Positions 9,371 through 21,116 of a DNA stretch of 64,000 nt are shown piece by piece. The number at the start of each line of letters is the position of its first letter. Within the stretch, counting starts at the first letter, position 1. A model generated the notes under the pieces. It was given only the letters and a program-made list of their open reading frames with translations, searched no databases and had not been told where the DNA came from. Location: NCBI RefSeq assembly GCF_015352455.1, contig NZ_JADKPN010000006.1, forward strand, positions 124,001 to 188,000, in the 5' to 3' direction. Source of the stretch: Nocardioides islandensis. GTDB taxonomy: Bacteria > Actinomycetota > Actinomycetes > Propionibacteriales > Nocardioidaceae. A program made the position numbers and the translations under genes.

Positions 9371-9376
9371 CATACT
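9371..9376 (+). promoter_or_regulatory. Candidate -10 box (CATACT) for hisI
   Basis: CATACT ends seven bases before the hisI GTG; no ribosome-binding site is visible between them. Confidence 0.45.
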
Positions 9377-9383
9377 TCTCGAC

Positions 9384-9734
9384 GTGACTGCCCTGGACCC
9401 CGCCATCGCCGACCGTCTCAAGCGGTCGGCCGACGGCCTGGTGCCGGCGGTCGTCCAGCAGCACGACACCGGCGAGGTGCTGATGCTCGGGTGGATGGAC
9501 GACGAGGCGCTGGCCCGCACCCTGACGACCGGCCGCGCGACGTACTGGAGCCGCAGCCGCCAGGAGTACTGGGTCAAGGGCGAGACCTCGGGCCACCGGC
9601 AGTGGGTCAAGGAGGTCCGGCTCGACTGCGACGGCGACACGCTGCTGGTCAAGGTCGACCAGGAGGGCCCGGCCTGCCACACCGGCACCCGGACCTGCTT
9701 CGACGCCGACGTGCTCATGGCCGCCCATGGCTGA
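9384..9734 (+). CDS. hisI: Phosphoribosyl-AMP cyclohydrolase
   Basis: This 116-residue zinc enzyme opens the purine ring of phosphoribosyl-AMP, step three of histidine synthesis. Typical features are [44 protein letters not shown] and the metal site formed by DCDGD and the CHTGTRTCF cysteines near the C-terminus. It is monofunctional, without the HisE domain. It lies apart from the main his operon, next to the trp genes, and its 3' end overlaps the following gene by eight bases. Confidence 0.95.
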   Translation: MTALDPAIADRLKRSADGLVPAVVQQHDTGEVLMLGWMDDEALARTLTTGRATYWSRSRQEYWVKGETSGHRQWVKEVRLDCDGDTLLVKVDQEGPACHTGTRTCFDADVLMAAHG

Positions 9735-10344
9735 TCGATCGACGGGGCCCCGCCGCACGTTCGCCCCCGTGGTGCTGCTGGGCCTGGCAGCCGGCGGCGC
9801 GGCTGCGCTCGCCGGCAGCCGCGCGTGGGCGACGTTCGACCAGCGACCGGACGGTTCGGCCGGGTCGGACGGGTACACCTCGTCGCTGGGCGTGAGCCTG
9901 TCGCGACTGCCCGAGGCGCCGCTCGTCACGGCGCTGGCCCTGGTCGCGCTGGCCTGCTGGGGCGTCCTGCTCGTGACGCGGCGCCGCTTCCGTCGCGCGG
10001 TCGCCGTCCTCGGCCTCGTCGCCTCCCTGGGGACGCTGGCCGCCGCCGTCGTGGCGTTCGCGACCGTGCCGGACGACCTCCGCGAGTCCTTCTCCGCCCT
10101 CGGTGCGTCCGTGGACGTCGGTCGCCCCGCGTGGCCGTACCTGGGGGTCGTCGCCGCGCTGGTCTCGGTCGGCGCGACGGCTGCGGCGGTCAGGCTCGTG
10201 CCGGGCTGGCCCGAGATGGGCAGCCGCTACGACGCCCCCGGTTCGGCGCCTCCGCCGCGCGACGAGACCAGCCTGGACCTGTGGCGCGCCATGGACGACG
10301 GGCGCGACCCCACCCTCCCGCCCGAGCGGCGTACCGACCCCTAG
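9727..10344 (+). CDS. Trp biosynthesis-associated membrane protein (TIGR02234-like)
   Basis: This 205-residue membrane protein is encoded within actinobacterial trp clusters; its exact role is unknown. Hydrophobic segments are visible at about 12-30, 58-78, 85-108 and 132-152. The loop between the first two is rich in Gly and Ser ([16 protein letters not shown]), and the C-terminal tail is cytoplasmic and Pro-rich. The family is named for its gene context, which is met here: hisI before and trpC after. In other actinobacteria trpE commonly stands before this gene; here there is no room for it. Confidence 0.82.
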   Translation: MADRSTGPRRTFAPVVLLGLAAGGAAALAGSRAWATFDQRPDGSAGSDGYTSSLGVSLSRLPEAPLVTALALVALACWGVLLVTRRRFRRAVAVLGLVASLGTLAAAVVAFATVPDDLRESFSALGASVDVGRPAWPYLGVVAALVSVGATAAAVRLVPGWPEMGSRYDAPGSAPPPRDETSLDLWRAMDDGRDPTLPPERRTDP

Positions 10345-10388
10345 ACTGTCGCCCGACCGACCACGCGCGACTCGATCAGGAGCCCCAG

Positions 10389-10577
10389 ATGGCCCACCAC
10401 GGCAACACGCCCGCAGCCTGGACCGCCGTGACGGTGGCAATGGTCGGGTTCGTCGTCGGCGGCATCGCCCTGATGCTCGACCCGGTGAGCATGCCCCTCT
10501 TCTGGATCGGCGTGGCGATCGGCATCGCCTCCCTCGTGGTCTTCGTGGTGATGGCCAAGATGGGGATGAACGACTAG
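10389..10577 (+). CDS. HGxxPAAW family small membrane protein
   Basis: This 62-residue protein is named for its N-terminal motif, seen here as HHGNTPAAW at residues 3-11. Two hydrophobic helices follow (about 13-33 and 38-57). The family is found next to the TIGR02234 protein in trp clusters and has no known function. CAGGAG lies six to seven bases before the ATG. A TAGACT hexamer at 10344-10349 could be a -10 box for this gene and trpC. Confidence 0.85.
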   Translation: MAHHGNTPAAWTAVTVAMVGFVVGGIALMLDPVSMPLFWIGVAIGIASLVVFVVMAKMGMND

Positions 10578-10638
10578 CCATCTCGTCCGGGCGGACGCCG
10601 TCCGGGGCGCGTTGTCCCGGGATGAGAGGCTTGTCCGC

Positions 10639-11417
10639 ATGTCCGTGCTCGACGAGATCATCGTCGGCGTCCGCGACGATCTCGCCCGCCGCCGGGCGGA
10701 CGTCCCCGAGGCCGACCTGCGCTCCGCGCTCGCCGACGCGCCCGCGCCGCGCGACCCGATGCCCGGTTTCCGCGACCCGGACGTGAGCGTGATCGCCGAG
10801 GTCAAGCGGCGCAGCCCGAGCAAGGGCGACCTGGCCGACATCCCGGACCCGGCCGCGCTGGCCACGGCGTACGCCGCCGGCGGAGCGGCCGCGATCAGCG
10901 TGCTCACCGAGCAGCGCCGGTTCGGTGGCAGCCTGGACGACCTGCGGGCCGTCCGCGCGGCCGTGGACACCCCGCTGCTGCGCAAGGACTTCATCGTCGA
11001 GGAGTACCAGCTGCTCGAGGCGCGCGCGGCCGGCGCGGACCTCGCGCTCCTGATCGTGGCCGCGCTGGACGACGACGACCTGGGCCGCCTGCACGACCGG
11101 GCCCGCGAGCTCGGCCTCACGGTGCTGGTCGAGGTGCACGACGAGCCGGAGACCGAGCGCGCGCTGGACCTCGGCGCCGAGCTCATCGGCGTCAACGCCC
11201 GCAACCTGCGCACGCTCGACGTCGACGACGCGACGTTCGGCAAGCTCGCCCCGCTGGTCCCCGAGGACCGGGTGCTCGTCGCCGAGTCGGGCATCACCGG
11301 CCCGGCCGACGTCACGGCGTACGTCGCCCAGGGCGCCCGCGTCGTGCTCGTGGGCGAGGCCCTCGTGCGCGACGGCGACCCCGAGGCCGCGGTGCGAGCG
11401 ATGAGGGAGGCCGGACG

Positions 11418-11421
<4 letters not shown>
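10639..11421 (+). CDS. trpC: Indole-3-glycerol phosphate synthase
   Basis: This 260-residue TIM barrel closes the indole ring from CdRP. Catalytic elements are seen: [15 protein letters not shown] (Lys and Glu of the substrate site), [30 protein letters not shown] and VAESGI. The ATG at 10639 gives [10 protein letters not shown], the usual family start; an in-frame TTG 27 bases upstream is less likely. It is monofunctional, with no TrpF part. It overlaps trpB by four bases. The 61-base gap before it holds small GC-rich dyads but no Trp-codon leader peptide. Confidence 0.95.
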
Positions 11422-12628
<1,207 letters not shown>

Positions 12629-12632
<4 letters not shown>

Positions 12633-13420
12633 GCGGCACCGCCATGGCGTTCGAGAAGGCCAGGGCGGACGGTCGCGCCGCGCTCGTCGGGTACCTCCCC
12701 GCCGGCTTCCCCGACGTGGACGGCGGCATCGACGCCCTGAAGGTCCTCGTCGACTCCGGCTGCGACGTGATCGAGGTCGGACTGCCCTACAGCGACCCGG
12801 TCATGGACGGCCCGACGATCCAGGCGGCGGCCCAGCGCGCTCTCGAGGGCGGTGTGCGGATCCGCGACGTGTTCCGCACCGTGGAGGCCGTGGCCGCCAC
12901 CGGTACGCCGACCGTCGTGATGACCTACTGGAACCCCGTCGAGCGGTACGGCGTGACCCGCTTCGCCACCGACCTCGCATCGGCCGGAGGCGCCGGGCTG
13001 ATCACACCCGACATCACGCCCGACAGCCGCACCGAGTGGCCGGTCGTGGCCGACCAGCTCGACCTGGACAAGGTCTTCCTGGTCGCCCCGTCGTCCACCG
13101 ACGCGCGGATCGCGATGACCACCGCCGCCTGCCGCGGCTTCGTCTACGCCACCGCCGTGATGGGCGTGACCGGCACGCGGGCCACGACCAGCGAGCTGGC
13201 CGCGCCGCTGGTGGAGCGCACCAAGGCGACCACCGACCTGCCGGTCGCGGTCGGGCTCGGCGTGAGCACCGGTGACCAGGCGGCCGAGGTGGCGTCGTAC
13301 GCCGACGGGGTCATCGTGGGCAGCGCCTTCGTGCGGACGCTCCTGGACGCCCCGGGCGACCTCCACGCGCTGGCCGCGCTGACGGCGGACCTCGCCGACG
13401 GGGTCCGGCGTGGGCGGTAG
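12629..13420 (+). CDS. trpA: Tryptophan synthase alpha chain
   Basis: TrpA cleaves indole-3-glycerol phosphate to indole and passes it to TrpB. Catalytic residues are in [17 protein letters not shown] (Glu and Asp), and [14 protein letters not shown] carries the loop and Thr. The length is 263 residues. The GTG overlapping the trpB stop (GTGA) is taken as start; ATG at 12644 is possible and would remove five residues. Its last eleven bases overlap the next gene. Confidence 0.95.
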
Positions 13421-14021
13421 CCGCCGGATGCTCCACCGTCCCCTGGCCGGTCTCCTGCTGCCGCTGGCACTGCTGCTGGGCGCCTGCGGGGGCAGCGGGG
13501 ACGAGCAGCTGACCGGCGCGGTCCTCGACCAGCCGTACGCCGTGCCGGACACCGCGCTGACCGACACCGACGGCGCGGCGTACTCGCTCGCCGCCGACAC
13601 GGACAAGCGCCTGACCCTGGTCTTCTTCGGCTACACGCACTGCCCCGACATCTGCCAGGTGGTGATGGCGACGCTGGCCAGCGCGGTGACGCGGCTCGAC
13701 GACGCCGACCGCGACAACGTCGACGTCGTGTTCGTGACCACCGACCCGGAGCGGGACACCGCGACCGTGCTGCGCGGGTACCTCGACCACATCGACCCCG
13801 ACTTCGTCGGGCTGACGGGGCCGCTGGCGGACGTCGTCAGTGTGGCGGACGGCCTGCACATCGGCGTCGAGCAGGGCGAGAAGCTGCCGAGCGGCGGGTA
13901 CGACATCACCCACGGCACCTCGGTCCTCGGCATCGACGGCAAGGACCAGGTGCCTATCGTGTGGAGCCAGGAGACCTCCGCCACCCAGTACGCCGCCGAC
14001 ATCCACCAGCTGCTCTCGTAG
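13410..14021 (+). CDS. SCO1/SenC-type copper-binding lipoprotein
   Basis: This 203-residue protein probably delivers copper to the CuA site of cytochrome oxidase or acts as a membrane thioredoxin-like reductant. It has a lipoprotein signal with lipobox LLGAC, a thioredoxin fold and the SCO1 metal motif CPDIC in GYTHCPDICQ; the third ligand His is in DITHGT near residue 172. The GTG start overlaps trpA; ATG at 13428 would still leave a signal peptide. Being a lipoprotein next to lgt, it is a substrate of its neighbour's enzyme. Confidence 0.88.
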   Translation: MGGSRRMLHRPLAGLLLPLALLLGACGGSGDEQLTGAVLDQPYAVPDTALTDTDGAAYSLAADTDKRLTLVFFGYTHCPDICQVVMATLASAVTRLDDADRDNVDVVFVTTDPERDTATVLRGYLDHIDPDFVGLTGPLADVVSVADGLHIGVEQGEKLPSGGYDITHGTSVLGIDGKDQVPIVWSQETSATQYAADIHQLLS

Positions 14022-14030
14022 GACGACTCG

Positions 14031-14966
14031 ATGCTCTCGCTGCTGCCCCACCTCTCGGCCGACCTGGCTCTCCTCTCGATCCCGAGCCCGAGCGAGGGCG
14101 TGTGGCACCTGGGTCCGGTGCCGATCCGCGGCTACGCGCTGTCGATCATCGCGGGCATCATCGCCGCCATCTGGATCGGCGAGCGACGCTGGGTCGCGCG
14201 GGGCGGCCGGTCCGGCGAGGTCTCCGACGTCGCGGTCTGGGCGGTGCCGTTCGGCGTGGTCGGCGGCCGGATCTACCACGTGATCACCGACCACGACCTG
14301 TACTTCGGCGACGGCAAGCACCCCATCGAGGCGCTGTACGTCTGGCGCGGCGGCCTCGGCGTCTGGGGCGCGATCGCCCTCGGCGCGGTCGGCGTGATCA
14401 TCGGCGCCAAGCTGCGCGGCATCAAGGTGCTGCCGATGGTGGACGCGCTGGCGCCCGGCGTCCTGGTCGCGCAGGCGCTCGGTCGGTGGGGCAACTGGTT
14501 CAACCAGGAGCTGTTCGGCAAGCCGACCGACCTGCCGTGGGGCCTGCAGATCGACCCGGAGTTCCGCCCGCCGGGGTACGAGGACTACGCGACCTTCCAC
14601 CCGACCTTCCTCTACGAGTTCCTCTGGTGCCTGCTCGCCTTCGCGGTGATCCTCTGGCTCGACCGGCGTTACCAGCTCGGCCACGGCCGGGTGCTCGCCC
14701 TGTACGTCATGGGCTACACCCTCGGCCGCTTCTGGATCGAGCTGCTTCGCATCGACACCGTGGAGCTGAACAACGTCCTGGGCCTCCGGTTCAACGCCTG
14801 GACCTCGATCGTGCTGTTCCTCGGCGCCGCGGCGTACTTCGTGTACGCCGGCCGCAAGGGTTACACCCGCGAGACGTCGGTGTACGTCGAGGGGCGCGGC
14901 TCCGACGCCGGGACGCGCAGCGAGGGCTCGCAGGCCACCTCGGACCCCGATTCGTCTGCGGTCTGA
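14031..14966 (+). CDS. lgt: Prolipoprotein diacylglyceryl transferase
   Basis: Lgt moves diacylglyceryl from phosphatidylglycerol onto the lipobox cysteine of prolipoproteins. The 311-residue polytopic membrane protein contains the signature GRWGNWFNQELFG near residue 150, the YVWRGGLGVWG segment and HPTFLYEFLW. The C-terminal 35 residues are polar and Ser/Asp-rich, as often in actinobacteria. The start ATG lies nine bases after the SCO1-type gene. Lgt close after trpA is a conserved actinobacterial arrangement. Confidence 0.94.
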   Translation: MLSLLPHLSADLALLSIPSPSEGVWHLGPVPIRGYALSIIAGIIAAIWIGERRWVARGGRSGEVSDVAVWAVPFGVVGGRIYHVITDHDLYFGDGKHPIEALYVWRGGLGVWGAIALGAVGVIIGAKLRGIKVLPMVDALAPGVLVAQALGRWGNWFNQELFGKPTDLPWGLQIDPEFRPPGYEDYATFHPTFLYEFLWCLLAFAVILWLDRRYQLGHGRVLALYVMGYTLGRFWIELLRIDTVELNNVLGLRFNAWTSIVLFLGAAAYFVYAGRKGYTRETSVYVEGRGSDAGTRSEGSQATSDPDSSAV

Positions 14967-15003
14967 CCTGGTCTCCCCGGTGGCCGTCGACAGACGAATC
15001 GGG
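14946..15003. terminator. 13-bp inverted repeat ending lgt and the facing sigma operon (family C repeat)
   Basis: CCCGATTCGTCTG and CAGACGAATCGGG form perfect arms 32 bases apart. The left arm overlaps the last codons of lgt and the right arm ends just before the stop of the convergent gene. The GATTCGTC core recurs at 30521-30578 and 43572-43594. Confidence 0.65.
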
Positions 15004-15007
15004 ATCG

Positions 15008-15805
15008 TCAGTCGGCCCGGCCCTCCTCGACCGCTTCCTGGTATCGCCTCACCATCGTGACCCACACCGCGATGGCCCGGTCGTCGACGGCCTGCCGGCT
15101 GGTCCCGGGCCAGTCGGCGTACATGAGCGCGGCGTCGTCCGGGTGGTGCTGGGTGACCCATCCGGCGAGTGGCCGCCACATCCGGGCCGCGAAGCCGTCG
15201 GGTCCGCCGGTCACGGTCAGGGCTCCCTCGACGATCGCTCCGTCGTCGATCGTGAGCCTGAACGAGTCCGTGAAGGGTCCCCGCCCCAGTCGCCGGGAAC
15301 CGAAGCCGTCGTAGTCGAAGGTGCAGACGACGGTGGTCGGTCCCTCGGCCGTGCAGGGCCCCGGGTCGTAGGTGAACCCGGTGGCCCGCAGCCAGCGCGC
15401 CTGTTCGTTCATCCAGGCCTCGTCGCGTTCGACACCCCAGATCTCGAGGTGTGCACCCGGGGCGAGGTACCCGTCGGCCGCGCCCACGTCGAACGACGTG
15501 AAAGCGTCGAGGAACCTCGTCGCCACGAGGGTGGGCGAGGGCTCCGGTTTCCCGGCGGGCGATGGGGTGTTCGACGGGCCGTCCCCCAGCGTGCCGGCCA
15601 CCACCGCGGCCAGCGCCAAGGAGGCGGCCACCGCCAGGACACCAGCCATCCGGACGCGGCTGTGTCGCAGCTGCTCGTCGTCGAGAGCCTGGCGCAGGAC
15701 GTCGAGCTGCTCGTGGGTGTCGGTGCGCTCCATGGTGTCCTCCGCGTGGTTCCGGAGAACTTCGCCGAGCCGAAGTTCCAGGTCGGTGCTCATGTCTCTG
15801 CTCAT
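15008..15805 (-). CDS. Single-TM protein with extracellular domain, probable anti-sigma partner
   Basis: This 265-residue protein overlaps the ECF sigma gene by four bases (ATGA), so the two are coupled. Residues 1-50 are charged and cytoplasmic, a TM helix lies at about 53-72 (VLAVAASLALAAVVAG), then a Ser/Pro-rich linker (about 76-95) and an extracytoplasmic domain of about 165 residues. From its size and aromatic pattern this could be an NTF2-like fold, but that is a guess. No zinc-binding HxxxCxxC motif of ZAS anti-sigma factors is seen. A role in holding or sensing for the sigma factor is inferred from the overlap. Confidence 0.65.
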   Translation of the reverse strand: MSRDMSTDLELRLGEVLRNHAEDTMERTDTHEQLDVLRQALDDEQLRHSRVRMAGVLAVAASLALAAVVAGTLGDGPSNTPSPAGKPEPSPTLVATRFLDAFTSFDVGAADGYLAPGAHLEIWGVERDEAWMNEQARWLRATGFTYDPGPCTAEGPTTVVCTFDYDGFGSRRLGRGPFTDSFRLTIDDGAIVEGALTVTGGPDGFAARMWRPLAGWVTQHHPDDAALMYADWPGTSRQAVDDRAIAVWVTMVRRYQEAVEEGRAD

Positions 15806-16356
15806 CGCTCCGGCTCCCAAGTCCTGGCCAGCGCGGCCAGACCGCGGCTGGCGTGCTTCTTCACCGAGCCGTGCGACACGTGGAGGGTCTCGGCGATCTC
15901 GGCCTCGCTCTGGTCGACGTAGTAGCGCAGGACGAGAACCTGCCGCTGCCGTGTCGGGAGGGCCCGGATCGCCTGCCACAGGCGGTCGGCCTCGTCGTGC
16001 GTGACGGCGTCCTGCTCGGCCGAGGCGCGGCCCTCGGCGACCGGCACCATCCTCGGCAGGACGACGGCGGCGCGGCGCTTGCGGCGCAGGCGGTCCCGCG
16101 CGCCGTTCACCACCGCCCTGTTGAGGTACCCGACGGCGGAGCCAGGGTCGCGCAGGTGCCGCCAGCGCCGGTGCAGGCCGACGAAGGCCTCTTGAACCAC
16201 GTCCTCCGCGGTCGCGCGCTCGTCCACCAGCAGAACGGCCAGCCCGACCAGGCGACGGTGGTGGGCCAGGAACAGGTCCGAGACGGCTTCGGTCCGGCCG
16301 AACCTCTCATGTCTGTCCACGGTGCCCGCCTCGAGCTGCTCGCCGACGGCTTCCAC
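15802..16356 (-). CDS. RNA polymerase ECF sigma factor, SigE/SACE_1370-like family
   Basis: This 184-residue sigma factor has region 2 (LFLAHHRRLVGLAVLLVDERATAEDVVQEAFVGL, read at about 28-60) and region 4 (LPTRQRQVLVLRYYVDQSEAEIAETLHVSHGSVKKHASRGL at about 133-173), both discussed by position rather than in full. It belongs to the small SigE-family ECF factors common in actinobacteria. The GTG start at 16356 is favoured by a candidate ECF promoter that ends eight bases before it; GTG at 16320 is possible. It is followed by a membrane protein that probably regulates it. Confidence 0.88.
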   Translation of the reverse strand: MEAVGEQLEAGTVDRHERFGRTEAVSDLFLAHHRRLVGLAVLLVDERATAEDVVQEAFVGLHRRWRHLRDPGSAVGYLNRAVVNGARDRLRRKRRAAVVLPRMVPVAEGRASAEQDAVTHDEADRLWQAIRALPTRQRQVLVLRYYVDQSEAEIAETLHVSHGSVKKHASRGLAALARTWEPER

Positions 16357-16364
16357 GACGGATC

Positions 16365-16389
16365 AGACGTCCCAGCGTCTCGCAGGTTG
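16365..16389 (-). promoter_or_regulatory. Candidate autoregulatory ECF promoter
   Basis: On the minus strand CAACC (16389-16385) and CGTCT (16369-16365) are 15 bases apart, like many ECF sigma targets (AAC-type -35 and CGTC-type -10). The -10 ends eight bases before the GTG of the sigma gene, so the mRNA may be leaderless and self-activated. Confidence 0.4.
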
Positions 16390-16556
16390 ACCCGCCGGGT
16401 GGAGAAATCTGGTCTGTCCGACTCGTGGGCGCATGACCCGCGGTGCCGTCCGTCAGTTGTTAGTGTGGCGCTCCCCGGGGCCAGTGTCGTCCCCGTCACC
16501 ACGCGCGCCAGCACCTTGACCACCGCGGCAGACGACCACGACGGGAGCCCCCCGCC

Positions 16557-19500
16557 ATGCGTGCACCGTTGGCACACCCCCAGCAGGGTCTCTACGACCC
16601 GCGCTTCGAGCACGACGCGTGCGGCGTCGCCTTCGTGGCGACGCTGACCGGCGTACCGAGCCGGGGCATCGTCGACCAGGCGCTCACCGCCCTGCGCAAC
16701 CTCGACCACCGCGGCGCCGCCGGCGCCGAGGTCAACTCCGGCGACGGCGCGGGCATCCTGCTGCAGGTCCCGGACGCGTTCCTGCGCGAGGTCGTCGACT
16801 TCGAGCTGCCGCCGCACCACGCCTACGCCGTGGGCACGGGCTTCTTCGCCGGTGACGCCGACGACGTGGCCAAGTCGCGGCAGAAGGTCGAGGAGCTGGC
16901 GGTCGAGGAGGGCCTCCAGGTGCTCGGCTGGCGCGAGGTCCCGGTGCAGGACGACGTGCTGGGCGCGATGGCGCGGAGCGCGATGCCGGCGTTCGTGCAG
17001 GTGTTCGTGGCCGGCGCGGGTTCGCGCGTGGCCGGGATGGCCCTGGAGCGCCAGGCGTTCTGCCTGCGCAAGCGCGCGGAGAAGGAGGCGGACGTCTACT
17101 TCCCGTCGCTCTCCTCGCGCACCCTGGTCTACAAGGGCATGCTCACCACCGACCAGCTCGACCACTTCTTCCCCGACCTCACCGACGAGCGGCTCGCCAG
17201 CGCCCTGGCGGTCGTGCACTCGCGGTTCTCGACCAACACCTTCCCGAGCTGGCCGCTGGCGCACCCGTTCCGGTTCATCGCGCACAACGGCGAGATCAAC
17301 ACCGTGATGGGCAACCGCAACTGGATGCGGGCCCGCGAGGCGCTGCTGGCCTCCGACCTGATCCCGGGCGACCTCGAGCGCCTGTTCCCGATCTGCACGC
17401 CCGGCGCGTCCGACTCCGCGTCGTTCGACGAGGTGCTCGAGCTGCTGCACCTCGGCGGCCGGTCGCTGCCGCACGCGGTGCTGATGATGATCCCGGAGGC
17501 GTGGGAGAACCACGCCGAGATGGACGCCAAGCGCCGCGCCTTCTACGAGTTCCACTCCTCGCTGATGGAGCCGTGGGACGGGCCGGCGGCCGTGGTCTTC
17601 ACCGACGGCTCGCAGATCGGCGCGGTCCTCGACCGCAACGGCCTGCGCCCCTCGCGCTACTGGGTGACCGACGACGGCCTGGTGGTGCTGGCCTCGGAGG
17701 TCGGCGTGCTCGACCTCGACCCGGCCACCATCGTGCGCAAGGGCAGGCTCCAGCCGGGCCGGATGTTCCTCGTCGACACCGACGAGAACCGCATCATCGA
17801 GGACGAGGAGATCAAGTCCGAGCTGGCGGCCGAGCACCCGTACGACGAGTGGCTGCACGCCGGGCTGATCCACCTCGGCGACGTGCCCGAGCGCGAGCAC
17901 ATCGTGCACACCCACGCGTCGGTGACGCGGCGCCAGCAGATCTTCGGGTACACCGAGGAGGAGCTGCGCATCCTGCTCACCCCGATGGCCAACACCGGCG
18001 CGGAGCCGATCGGCTCGATGGGCACCGACGCGCCGATCGCGGCACTGAGCGACAAGCCCCGGTTGCTGTTCGACTACTTCAGCCAGCTGTTCGCGCAGGT
18101 GACCAACCCGCCGCTCGACGCGATCCGCGAGGAGCTGGTCACCTCCCTGGCCGGCAGCATCGGCCCCGAGGCCAACCTCCTCGACCCGACCCCGGCCTCG
18201 TGCCGCCAGGTGCTGCTGCCGTTCCCCGTCTTCTCCAACGACGACCTGGCCAAGATCCGGCACATCAACCGCGACGGCGACATGCCCGGCTTCGCCACGC
18301 ACGTCGCGCGCGGCCTGTACGACGTCGAGGGCGGCGGCGCCGCGATGGCGGCCCGCATCGACGAGATCTGCGCGGAGATCTCCGCGGCCATCGCCGAGGG
18401 CGCCCGCATCATCGTGCTCTCCGACCGGCACTCCACCGCGGAGCTGGCCCCGATCCCGTCGCTGCTGCTCACGGGCGCCGTGCACCACCACCTCGTCCGC
18501 GAGAAGACCCGCACCCAGGTCGGGCTGCTCGTCGAGACCGGAGACGTGCGCGAGGTGCACCACGTCGCGCTGCTCATCGGGTACGGCGCGGCGGCGGTCA
18601 ACCCGTACCTCGCGATGGAGTCGGTCGAGGACCTCGCCCGCGACGGCTTCTACGTGAAGGTCGAGCCGGAGGTCGCGGTCAAGAACCTCATCAAGGCGCT
18701 CGGCAAGGGCGTGCTCAAGGTGATGTCGAAGATGGGCGTCAGCACCGTGGCGTCGTACACCGGTGCCCAGATCTTCGAGGCCGTCGGCATCTCCCAGGAC
18801 GTCGTCGACCGCTACTTCACCGGCACCACCTCCAAGCTCGGCGGCATCGGGCTCGACGTGGTCGCCGAGGAGGTCGCACGGCGGCACGCTGTGGCCTACC
18901 CCCGCGGCGGCATCTCGGCCAGTCACTCCGCGGGTCACCGCGAGCTCGCGATCGGCGGGGAGTACCAGTGGCGGCGTGACGGCGAGCCGCACCTGTTCGA
19001 CCCCGAGACGGTGTTCCGGCTGCAACACGCGACGCGGGCGGGGCGCTACGACATCTTCAAGCAGTACACCGCGCGCGTCGACGAGCAGTCGGAGCGGCTG
19101 ATGACGCTGCGGGGGCTGTTCCGCTTCAAGGACCCCACAGAATCCGACAGGGAGCCGATCGACATCGACGAGGTCGAGCCGGTCGCGTCGATCGTCAAGC
19201 GCTTCTCGACCGGCGCGATGTCCTACGGCTCGATCAGCCAGGAGGCGCACGAGACGCTGGCGATCGCGATGAACAGCATCGGCGCCAAGTCCAACACCGG
19301 CGAGGGTGGCGAGGACGCCGACCGGCTGCACGACCCCGAGCGCCGCAGCGCGATCAAGCAGGTCGCGTCGGGCCGGTTCGGCGTGACGTCGGAGTACCTC
19401 ACCAACGCCGACGACATCCAGATCAAGATGGCCCAGGGCGCCAAGCCCGGCGAGGGCGGCCAGCTGCCGGGCCACAAGGTCTACCCGTGGGTCGCGCGCA

Positions 19501-21116
19501 CGCGGTACTCCACCCCGGGCGTCGGCCTGATCAGCCCGCCGCCACACCACGACATCTACTCGATCGAGGACCTCAAGCAGCTCATCCACGACCTCAAGAA
19601 CGCCAACCCGCGAGCCCGGGTGCACGTGAAGCTGGTCGCCGAGGTCGGCGTGGGCACGGTCGCGGCCGGCGTCTCGAAGGCGCACGCCGACGTCGTGCTG
19701 ATCTCCGGCCACGACGGCGGCACCGGCGCCTCGCCGCTGACGTCGCTCAAGCACGCCGGCGGCCCGTGGGAGCTCGGCCTCGCCGAGACCCAGCAGACGC
19801 TGCTGCTCAACGGCCTGCGCGACCGGATCGTGGTGCAGACCGACGGTCAGCTGAAGACCGGCCGCGACGTCGTCATCGCGGCGTTGCTGGGCGCCGAGGA
19901 GTACGGCTTCGCGACCGCTCCGCTGGTCGTCAGCGGCTGCATCATGATGCGCGTCTGCCACCTGGACACCTGCCCGGTCGGGGTCGCCACCCAGAACCCC
20001 GTCCTGCGCGAGCGGTTCAGCGGCAAGCCGGAGTTCGTGGTCACGTTCTTCGAGTACATCGCCCAGGAGGTCCGCGAGATCCTCGCCGAGCTGGGCTTCC
20101 GCACGCTCGAGGAGGCCATCGGCCGGGTCGACGCGCTCGACGTCGCCGACGCCGTCGACCACTGGAAGGCCAGCGGCCTTGACCTGACCCCGGTCCTGCA
20201 CGTGCCGGCGTACCAGGACGTCTTCCCCGACCAGGACATGCGCTGCACCAAGAGCCAGGACCACGGTCTGGACAAGGCGCTCGACAACGAGCTGGTCGCG
20301 CTGGCCGAGGACGCGCTCGAGCGTGGCGAGCCGGTGCGGGCGACGCTGCCGGTGCGCAACGTCAACCGCACGGTCGGCACGATCCTCGGCCACGAGGTGA
20401 CCAAGAGGTACGCCGGCGCCGGGCTCCCGGACGACACCATCGACCTGACGTTCACGGGGTCGGCCGGCCAGTCGTTCGGGGCGTTCGTGCCGCGTGGCAT
20501 CACGCTGCGGCTCGAGGGCGACGCCAACGACTACCTCGGCAAGGGCCTCTCCGGCGGCCGGATCGTCGTCCGGCCGGACCGGGCCGCGACGTTCAGGGCC
20601 GAGGAGCAGATCATCGCCGGCAACGTGATCGGGTACGGCGCGACCGCCGGCGAGATCTTCATCCGCGGCGGCGTGGGCGAGCGGTTCTGCGTCCGCAACT
20701 CCGGTGTCACCGCCGTCGTCGAGGGCGTGGGCGACCACGCCTGCGAGTACATGACCGGCGGCCGCGCGGTCATCCTGGGACCGACCGGCCGCAACGTCGC
20801 GGCCGGCATGTCAGGCGGGTACGCCTTCGTGCTCGACCTCGACGAAGGCCGGGTCAACGGCGAGCTCGTCGAGCTCGGCGCCGTCTCCGGACAGGCTGCC
20901 GACGAGCTGCACGACCTGGTCCGCCGCCACCACGAGGAGACCGGGTCGGCGGTCGCGGAAGCGCTGCTGGCCGACTGGCCCGCGGCGGTGGCGCGGTTCA
21001 CCGAGGTGATGCCCAGCGACTACAAGCGGGTGCTGGAGGCGAAGGCCGAGGCGATCGAGGACGGCCTCGACGACCACGAGGCCGAGGCACGCATCATGGA
21101 GGTCCTTCATGGCTGA
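16557..21116 (+). CDS. gltB: Glutamate synthase (NADPH), large subunit
   Basis: GltB makes two glutamates from glutamine and 2-oxoglutarate. The 1519-residue protein has the usual order: class II glutamine amidotransferase starting at Cys22 (HDACGVAF; the first 21 residues are the propeptide), central domain, FMN barrel (about 800-1210) and the C-terminal beta-helix GXGXG domain. The 3Fe-4S cysteines are in [16 protein letters not shown] near 1128-1139. GGGAG lies about twelve bases before the ATG and a TAGTGT hexamer at 16461 could be the -10 box. It overlaps gltD by eight bases and forms the GltBD complex. Confidence 0.96.
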   Translation: MRAPLAHPQQGLYDPRFEHDACGVAFVATLTGVPSRGIVDQALTALRNLDHRGAAGAEVNSGDGAGILLQVPDAFLREVVDFELPPHHAYAVGTGFFAGDADDVAKSRQKVEELAVEEGLQVLGWREVPVQDDVLGAMARSAMPAFVQVFVAGAGSRVAGMALERQAFCLRKRAEKEADVYFPSLSSRTLVYKGMLTTDQLDHFFPDLTDERLASALAVVHSRFSTNTFPSWPLAHPFRFIAHNGEINTVMGNRNWMRAREALLASDLIPGDLERLFPICTPGASDSASFDEVLELLHLGGRSLPHAVLMMIPEAWENHAEMDAKRRAFYEFHSSLMEPWDGPAAVVFTDGSQIGAVLDRNGLRPSRYWVTDDGLVVLASEVGVLDLDPATIVRKGRLQPGRMFLVDTDENRIIEDEEIKSELAAEHPYDEWLHAGLIHLGDVPEREHIVHTHASVTRRQQIFGYTEEELRILLTPMANTGAEPIGSMGTDAPIAALSDKPRLLFDYFSQLFAQVTNPPLDAIREELVTSLAGSIGPEANLLDPTPASCRQVLLPFPVFSNDDLAKIRHINRDGDMPGFATHVARGLYDVEGGGAAMAARIDEICAEISAAIAEGARIIVLSDRHSTAELAPIPSLLLTGAVHHHLVREKTRTQVGLLVETGDVREVHHVALLIGYGAAAVNPYLAMESVEDLARDGFYVKVEPEVAVKNLIKALGKGVLKVMSKMGVSTVASYTGAQIFEAVGISQDVVDRYFTGTTSKLGGIGLDVVAEEVARRHAVAYPRGGISASHSAGHRELAIGGEYQWRRDGEPHLFDPETVFRLQHATRAGRYDIFKQYTARVDEQSERLMTLRGLFRFKDPTESDREPIDIDEVEPVASIVKRFSTGAMSYGSISQEAHETLAIAMNSIGAKSNTGEGGEDADRLHDPERRSAIKQVASGRFGVTSEYLTNADDIQIKMAQGAKPGEGGQLPGHKVYPWVARTRYSTPGVGLISPPPHHDIYSIEDLKQLIHDLKNANPRARVHVKLVAEVGVGTVAAGVSKAHADVVLISGHDGGTGASPLTSLKHAGGPWELGLAETQQTLLLNGLRDRIVVQTDGQLKTGRDVVIAALLGAEEYGFATAPLVVSGCIMMRVCHLDTCPVGVATQNPVLRERFSGKPEFVVTFFEYIAQEVREILAELGFRTLEEAIGRVDALDVADAVDHWKASGLDLTPVLHVPAYQDVFPDQDMRCTKSQDHGLDKALDNELVALAEDALERGEPVRATLPVRNVNRTVGTILGHEVTKRYAGAGLPDDTIDLTFTGSAGQSFGAFVPRGITLRLEGDANDYLGKGLSGGRIVVRPDRAATFRAEEQIIAGNVIGYGATAGEIFIRGGVGERFCVRNSGVTAVVEGVGDHACEYMTGGRAVILGPTGRNVAAGMSGGYAFVLDLDEGRVNGELVELGAVSGQAADELHDLVRRHHEETGSAVAEALLADWPAAVARFTEVMPSDYKRVLEAKAEAIEDGLDDHEAEARIMEVLHG

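Noticed and set aside
7415..9718. A 767-codon minus-strand frame opposite the second exporter gene and hisI.
   Set aside because: It is a low-complexity shadow with no recognisable domain, while the plus-strand genes are clear.
10578..10638. Trp attenuator before trpC.
   Set aside because: The short dyads have no terminator strength and no leader frame with consecutive Trp codons is present.
16107..20738. A 1543-codon open frame on the minus strand opposite gltB.
   Set aside because: It mirrors the codon pattern of gltB in high-GC DNA, is full of Asp/His/Arg/Val runs without any family motif, and gltB is certain.
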